A stretch of 64,000 nucleotides of DNA from Virgibacillus indicus (GTDB taxonomy: Bacteria; Bacillota; Bacilli; Bacillales; Amphibacillaceae). Below are positions 60,903 to 64,000 of the stretch, one piece after another (within the stretch, counting starts at the first letter, position 1; every line of letters starts with the position of its first letter). Under the pieces are notes generated by a model. The model made no database searches. It saw only the letters and a list, made by a program, of their open reading frames with translations, and was not told where the DNA came from. The translations under genes were made by a program, and so were the position numbers. The DNA lies in the NCBI RefSeq assembly GCF_002266285.1, contig NZ_NPMS01000007.1, positions 159,343-223,342 on the forward strand, in the 5' to 3' direction.

Positions 60903-60945
60903 ATGATAATGATTTTCAATTAGATTTGTAGTGACTTGTGTCACA
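60903..60945 (-). promoter_or_regulatory. Crp/Fnr-type promoter of the DUF2249-NnrS-like-MIP18 operon
   Basis: On the minus strand TGTGACACAAGTCACT (60945-60930) fits TGTGA-N6-TCACA with one mismatch. A -10-like TATCAT occupies 60908-60903, which places the box centre at -41.5, the class II activator position. The first gene starts about 25 bp downstream of the predicted start site. Confidence 0.7.
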
Positions 60946-61148
60946 TATTAAGAGCAGAGTAAAAACATGATTTGAGGGGTGGCCATTATTGAAGATCGCT
61001 TGAGTAAGAATTTTATATTTATGTAAATGGCTGCTGGTCATCACCGACAAGTGAATTCCTGCAGTAAGATTATTCAGGATTTTGCTGTGGAGAGCAATTC
61101 CGGATATGATTTTTATCATAGTTGAGATGAAATAGAGTATAGAAATAG

Positions 61149-61185
61149 AACAAGACAGCAGGTACCTACTGTCTGCTGTCTCGTT
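61149..61185 (-). terminator. Terminator of the Crp/Fnr gene
   Basis: AGACAGCAG/CTGCTGTCT stem followed on the minus strand by TGTTCTATTTC; the T-run is poor. Confidence 0.5.
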
Positions 61186-61217
61186 CTATTGAGAAAACTA
61201 AAAATTATTTAGCTCTT

Positions 61218-61910
61218 TTAAAATAATTCCTCTTCCAGCCCATCTGTATCAAGCAAAATAAATCCTGATTTATCCGCTTGTACTAAGTTCTTCTTTTTAA
61301 GCTGTGTTAATGTACGGCTGACTGTTTCCCGGCTTGAGCCGATCATATTGGCTAATTCCCGGTTCGTAAATTGGGTGGTTATCCGGACTCGGCTTTCACT
61401 TGTTTCCTTACCGTAATTTTTGGCCAGACGCAGCAGCAGCATAATAATCTGTTCGTATGTATTATGGAGAATTTTCTCTTCTAAGCGTCTTTGCAAATCA
61501 ACTATGATATCACCAAGGACCTTGAACAGCTTTACACAAATTTCCGGATGTGTAATAAGGAAATTTTCAAATAAATGAATCGGAATATATATTAAAACAG
61601 CATCCTCCAGCACCTCCGAATGTGCAGGGTAGTCATCCTGTCTGAAGAAACCCTGGTGTGGAAACATGTCTCCCGGCTGCAAAACATTTACAATCTGTTC
61701 TTTGCCATGGAAGTCGGTTTTATATATTTTGATTTTGCCCTGATGGATAAAATAGACATTCGTTAATGGATCTCCTTGCATGAAAACATGAGATCCATGC
61801 CGGTATATTCGATTTTTTGCCAGTTCAATAATAGGCTCCATCTCGAAATCTGTCAGGTCTTTAAAAATAGGAAATTTCTGCAGGAGTTCTTGTACTGATT
61901 CTGAATTCAT
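61218..61910 (-). CDS. Crp/Fnr family transcriptional regulator
   Basis: A 230-residue regulator: cyclic-nucleotide-binding-type beta barrel (about 20-135; NRIYRHGSHVFMQGD), long dimer helix, and a Crp-type winged HTH with FTNRELANMIGSSRETVSRTL. Only one Cys is obvious, so it does not show the Cys cluster of [4Fe-4S] FNR proteins; it may bind haem/NO (DNR-like) or another signal. Its HTH recognition helix (SRETVSR) is of the kind that reads TGTGA half-sites, and four such boxes occur in this window. ATG 61910 with AAGGGGTG upstream. Confidence 0.9.
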   Translation of the reverse strand: MNSESVQELLQKFPIFKDLTDFEMEPIIELAKNRIYRHGSHVFMQGDPLTNVYFIHQGKIKIYKTDFHGKEQIVNVLQPGDMFPHQGFFRQDDYPAHSEVLEDAVLIYIPIHLFENFLITHPEICVKLFKVLGDIIVDLQRRLEEKILHNTYEQIIMLLLRLAKNYGKETSESRVRITTQFTNRELANMIGSSRETVSRTLTQLKKKNLVQADKSGFILLDTDGLEEELF

Positions 61911-62028
61911 TAAAACACCCCTTCCTTGCTTATATATCTATCTTTACTTCATTTTATATGTTCTTACATATCCATTTTACCACGTTAATTAAGATGTTTT
62001 TAAATTAATTGTGACTATTTTATGATAC

Positions 62029-62044
62029 TGTGATAAAAATCATA
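62029..62044 (+). promoter_or_regulatory. Crp/Fnr-type box before the single DUF2249 gene
   Basis: TGTGATAAAAATCATA fits TGTGA-N6-TCACA with one mismatch. A -10-like TATGAT at 62089-62094 puts the box near -64, a class I position. It lies in the divergent region shared with the regulator gene and may also control that gene. Confidence 0.6.
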
Positions 62045-62139
62045 GTTAAATGGTGCTTTTTCTCACTTACAGACCCAGCATTTCTATTTATGATAAGGAT
62101 GTACAAAAATAGTGAACGATTAACTGGGAGGTTAACGAT

Positions 62140-62379
62140 ATGAATGATATTAAATTTGCAACAAAATTACATGCACCAGATATAGAACCAAGACACAGAC
62201 ATCCACGTATTTTTGAAGTGTTCGATGAACTGAAATCCGGAGAATTTATGGAGCTGTCCAACGATCATAATCCAAAACCACTGCAATATCAATTTATGAT
62301 CGAAAGAGAAGGGACTTTTTCCTGGGAGTATCTTGAAGAAGGTCCGACACTATGGCGTGTAGCCATCGGGAAAAAATAA
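62140..62379 (+). CDS. DUF2249 protein
   Basis: A 79-residue DUF2249 domain: KFATKLHAPDIEPRHRHPRIFEVFDELKSGEF then HNPKPLQYQFMIEREG. A histidine-rich stretch (HAPDIEPRHRHP) could bind a metal or haem; this is also common in DUF2249 proteins fused to hemerythrins. GGGAGGTTAACG precedes the ATG. Third DUF2249 gene of the module, with its own promoter and terminator. Confidence 0.88.
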   Translation: MNDIKFATKLHAPDIEPRHRHPRIFEVFDELKSGEFMELSNDHNPKPLQYQFMIEREGTFSWEYLEEGPTLWRVAIGKK

Positions 62380-62388
62380 GAATTATTC

Positions 62389-62424
62389 ATAGATCCTTGA
62401 ATTTTTGTTCAAGGATCTATTTGT
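62389..62424 (+). terminator. Terminator of the DUF2249 gene at 62140
   Basis: ATAGATCCTTGAA/TTCAAGGATCTAT perfect 13-bp stem, followed by TTGTGTCC-TTTTTTT. Confidence 0.85.
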
Positions 62425-62449
62425 GTCCTTTTTTTGAAAATCTTAAATA

Positions 62450-62492
62450 AGTGAAAAACATCACATCACCAATGAAAATATAGTACTACAAT
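62450..62492 (+). promoter_or_regulatory. Crp/Fnr-type promoter of the SPASM gene
   Basis: AGTGAAAAACATCACA (62450-62465) fits TGTGA-N6-TCACA with one mismatch, and TACAAT (62487-62492) is at the exact distance that puts the box at -41.5. Confidence 0.72.
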
Positions 62493-62523
62493 TTAGTCAG
62501 ACTTTGACTACAGGAGGGTTACC

Positions 62524-63654
62524 ATGTTCACAAGAGATTATAACGAAAACCCGTTTATTGTTATTTGGGAATTGACACGTGCTTGCCAATTAAAATGCCT
62601 GCATTGCAGAGCAGAGGCACAGTATCATAGAAACCCATTGGAATTAACCTTTGAAGAAGGCAAGAAGCTAATTGATGATATATATGAAATGGATAATCCA
62701 ATGCTTGTTTTTACCGGTGGGGATCCATTGGAACGTCCGGATGTTTTTGATATAGCGGAATATGCGGTTAAAAAAGGTGTGCGTGTTTCAATGACCCCAT
62801 CTGCGACACCGAATGTAACAAAAGAGGCGATGCAAAAAGCAAAAAATGTTGGATTGGCAAGATGGGCATTCAGTGTAGATGGGCATAGTGCGGAAGTGCA
62901 TGATCATTTCCGTGGCACAAATGGGTCATTTGATTTAACGATGAATGCAATCAGCTATTTACACGAACTCAAAATGCCGCTTCAAATTAATACAGTTATT
63001 TCTAGATATAATTATGAATACCTTGATGAAATGGCAGAAATGGTGGAAAAACTTGGTGTTGTGTTATGGAGTGTATTTTTCCTTGTTCCAACCGGACGCG
63101 GAAAAGAATCAGATATGATTTCACCAGCAGAGCATGAAAAGGTTCTGCGCTGGCTCTATAAGCTGTCAAAAAGAGTGCCATATGATATAAAAACTACAGC
63201 AGCACAGCACTATCGCCGTGTTGTTATCCAAAGCAAAATGCGCGAACATAAGGGAATGAGTGACAAGGAGCAAATCTTTTACGAGGATGCACTTAATCAA
63301 GGAAAGACAGGTCAAATTGATGGACTGGGCCGGGCACCAAAAGGTGTAAATGATGGAAATGGATTTGTGTTTATTTCCCATACAGGGGATGTGTATCCAA
63401 GCGGGCTGCTGCCAATTAAAGCGGGAAATGTCCGCCAGACACCATTGGCGACCATATACCGAGAATCAGAAGTATTCCAGAATCTGAGAAATCCTGATAA
63501 ATACAAAGGAAAATGCGGAGTCTGCGAATTCCGCCATGTTTGCGGAGGCTCCAGATCAAGAGCATATAACGTTACAGGTGATTATATGGAGAGCGAACCA
63601 TATTGTGTTTATATTCCAAGGGCAATGCGGCAGAAGAAAAAAGCGAAAGCGTAA
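62524..63654 (+). CDS. Radical SAM/SPASM domain protein (TIGR04053-like; NirJ/AhbD relative)
   Basis: A 376-residue radical SAM enzyme. The SAM [4Fe-4S] motif CQLKCLHC (CxxxCxxC) is at about residues 20-27, with GGDPLERPD after it. The C-terminal SPASM domain has the auxiliary-cluster cysteines CGVCEFRHVCGG and a final Cys in SEPYC. This group resembles haem-tailoring enzymes (AhbD, NirJ) and the TIGR04053 family. Haem d1 or alternate haem synthesis is possible, peptide modification is an alternative. Promoter carries a Crp/Fnr box; AGGAGGGTTACC precedes the ATG. Confidence 0.85.
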   Translation: MFTRDYNENPFIVIWELTRACQLKCLHCRAEAQYHRNPLELTFEEGKKLIDDIYEMDNPMLVFTGGDPLERPDVFDIAEYAVKKGVRVSMTPSATPNVTKEAMQKAKNVGLARWAFSVDGHSAEVHDHFRGTNGSFDLTMNAISYLHELKMPLQINTVISRYNYEYLDEMAEMVEKLGVVLWSVFFLVPTGRGKESDMISPAEHEKVLRWLYKLSKRVPYDIKTTAAQHYRRVVIQSKMREHKGMSDKEQIFYEDALNQGKTGQIDGLGRAPKGVNDGNGFVFISHTGDVYPSGLLPIKAGNVRQTPLATIYRESEVFQNLRNPDKYKGKCGVCEFRHVCGGSRSRAYNVTGDYMESEPYCVYIPRAMRQKKKAKA

Positions 63655-63838
63655 GTGGGAAGTGCAGAGAATGATTAATCCTTGCATGTAAGTGAATAAC
63701 ACAGAATTGAAAAGGGCTTGGTAAACTATAACCGAAATAGCTATTTTATTATTCGATAGAAATGCAGGTGGCAGAAGTCTTCTTGGCAGTTTGCAGTATG
63801 CTTCTATGAGCTCAAAAAATTATCTCTTTTGGTTAGAA
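63655..63838. other. Intergenic stretch, no gene seen
   Basis: About 180 bp between the SPASM gene and the terminator. Short frames only, none with a ribosome site. Confidence 0.5.
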
Positions 63839-63840
63839 AA

Positions 63841-63869
63841 AAAGCCTGAATCCGATAGATTCAGGCTTT
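63841..63869 (+). terminator. Terminator of the SPASM gene, target of an intron
   Basis: AAAGCCTGAATC/GATTCAGGCTTT perfect 12-bp stem, five-base loop, then TGG. The sequence that follows is the 5' end of a group II intron. Confidence 0.85.
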
Positions 63870-63874
63870 TGGAT

Positions 63875-64000
63875 GTGTGCCAGGCATGCACACATTCTTT
63901 AGGGTTGAAGTCCCGAGCCACGAAGGCAGTAGTAGTGGTTAGCTTAAGACAAGGGTGTCTGGGGCGACCCAGAATCTGAAGGAAGTCGGCGGCAAATCTC
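63875..64000 (+). mobile_element. Group IIC intron, 5' end only (cut by window)
   Basis: Starts with the intron 5' motif GTGTGCC-AGGCATG, then AGGGTTGAAGTCCCGA, GAAGGCAGTAGTAGTGGTTAGC, CAAGGGTGTC and ATCTGAAGGAAG-CGGC, in the same order and spacing as the known Oceanobacillus iheyensis group IIC intron (domain I). It sits right behind a rho-independent terminator hairpin, the usual target of this intron class. The reverse-transcriptase gene would lie beyond position 64000. Confidence 0.85.

Larger units (their letters stand above)
60872..61217. other. Intergenic region with a Crp/Fnr-type promoter and the regulator's terminator
   Basis: About 0.35 kb between the DUF2249 operon and the Crp/Fnr gene, both on the minus strand. 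It contains the promoter described at 60903-60945 and the hairpin at 61149-61185; no gene was seen in the rest. Confidence 0.6.

Noticed and set aside
63791..63979. 62-codon plus-strand ORF across the last terminator
   Set aside because: It spans a terminator hairpin and the start of the group II intron; no ribosome site and no family resemblance.

Overview
The window looks like a chromosomal segment of a low-GC, endospore-forming Bacillaceae, most like the halotolerant Oceanobacillus/Virgibacillus/Lentibacillus group. This rests on long stretches of Bacillus subtilis-like gene order: hmoB-pbpF-hemEHY, yhfH-yhfI-lplJ-lcfB, comK, yhjD-yhjE-sipV-addB-addA, gerP, yisL, and degV-yitT-yitU-yitV-yitW. 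It also rests on spore genes (gerPA-F, cwlJ), AGGAGG-type ribosome sites and short Bacillaceae repeat families. No rRNA, tRNA, prophage or CRISPR array was seen.

Layout. 1-8 kb: an M20 amidohydrolase cut by the window start, a 52-bp tandem repeat array, a ferritin-like protein, a PAP2 phosphatase, an MFS exporter joined to a LiaFSR-type envelope-stress system, and a thiol-oxidation pair (bdbC plus a thioredoxin-like protein). 8-24 kb: haem turnover and synthesis (hmoB, hemEHY), pbpF, pepF, the yhf genes with lipoate and fatty-acid activation, comK, and sipV. 23.7-31 kb: addB-addA. 31-35 kb: a Cu_A-containing ba3-like haem-copper reductase with a Sco protein. 35-40.3 kb: a large prenyltransferase fusion and the gerP spore-coat operon. 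40-52 kb: rocD, yisL, cwlJ, a degenerate membrane-anchored GH13 protein, an SDR, polytopic membrane proteins and a beta-propeller protein. 52-58.5 kb: the degV/yit block and mobB-moaE-moaD. 58.8-63.7 kb: a redox-type module of three DUF2249 proteins, an MIP18-family protein, a 12-TM haem-copper/NnrS-like protein, a Crp/Fnr regulator and a radical SAM/SPASM enzyme. 63.9 kb: the 5' end of a group IIC intron sitting on a terminator.

The strongest system-level signal is a candidate Crp/Fnr regulon. TGTGA-N6-TCACA-like boxes precede the haem-copper reductase operon, the DUF2249/MIP18 operon, the lone DUF2249 gene and the SPASM gene. At three of these four the box lies at the -41.5 spacing expected of a class II activator. 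The subunit I gene of the 'ba3 oxidase' keeps all haem and Cu_B histidines but has Asn where oxygen reductases carry the cross-linked Tyr. Together this suggests an anaerobic or nitric-oxide response whose reductase may be a qCuANOR-like NO reductase (inference).

Other unusual items: a 794-residue protein that appears to join a divergent isoprenoid-synthase-like half to a prenyl diphosphate synthase; a GH13 protein that has lost its catalytic residues; two copies of a small inverted-repeat element with perfect 9-bp target duplications, one of which rewrote the C-terminus of BdbC and one of which split gerPA from gerPB; and several short tandem-repeat families between genes. Start codons were chosen by ribosome-site position, so several differ from the longest possible reading frame. 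All functional calls come from motif and context reading, without database searches.
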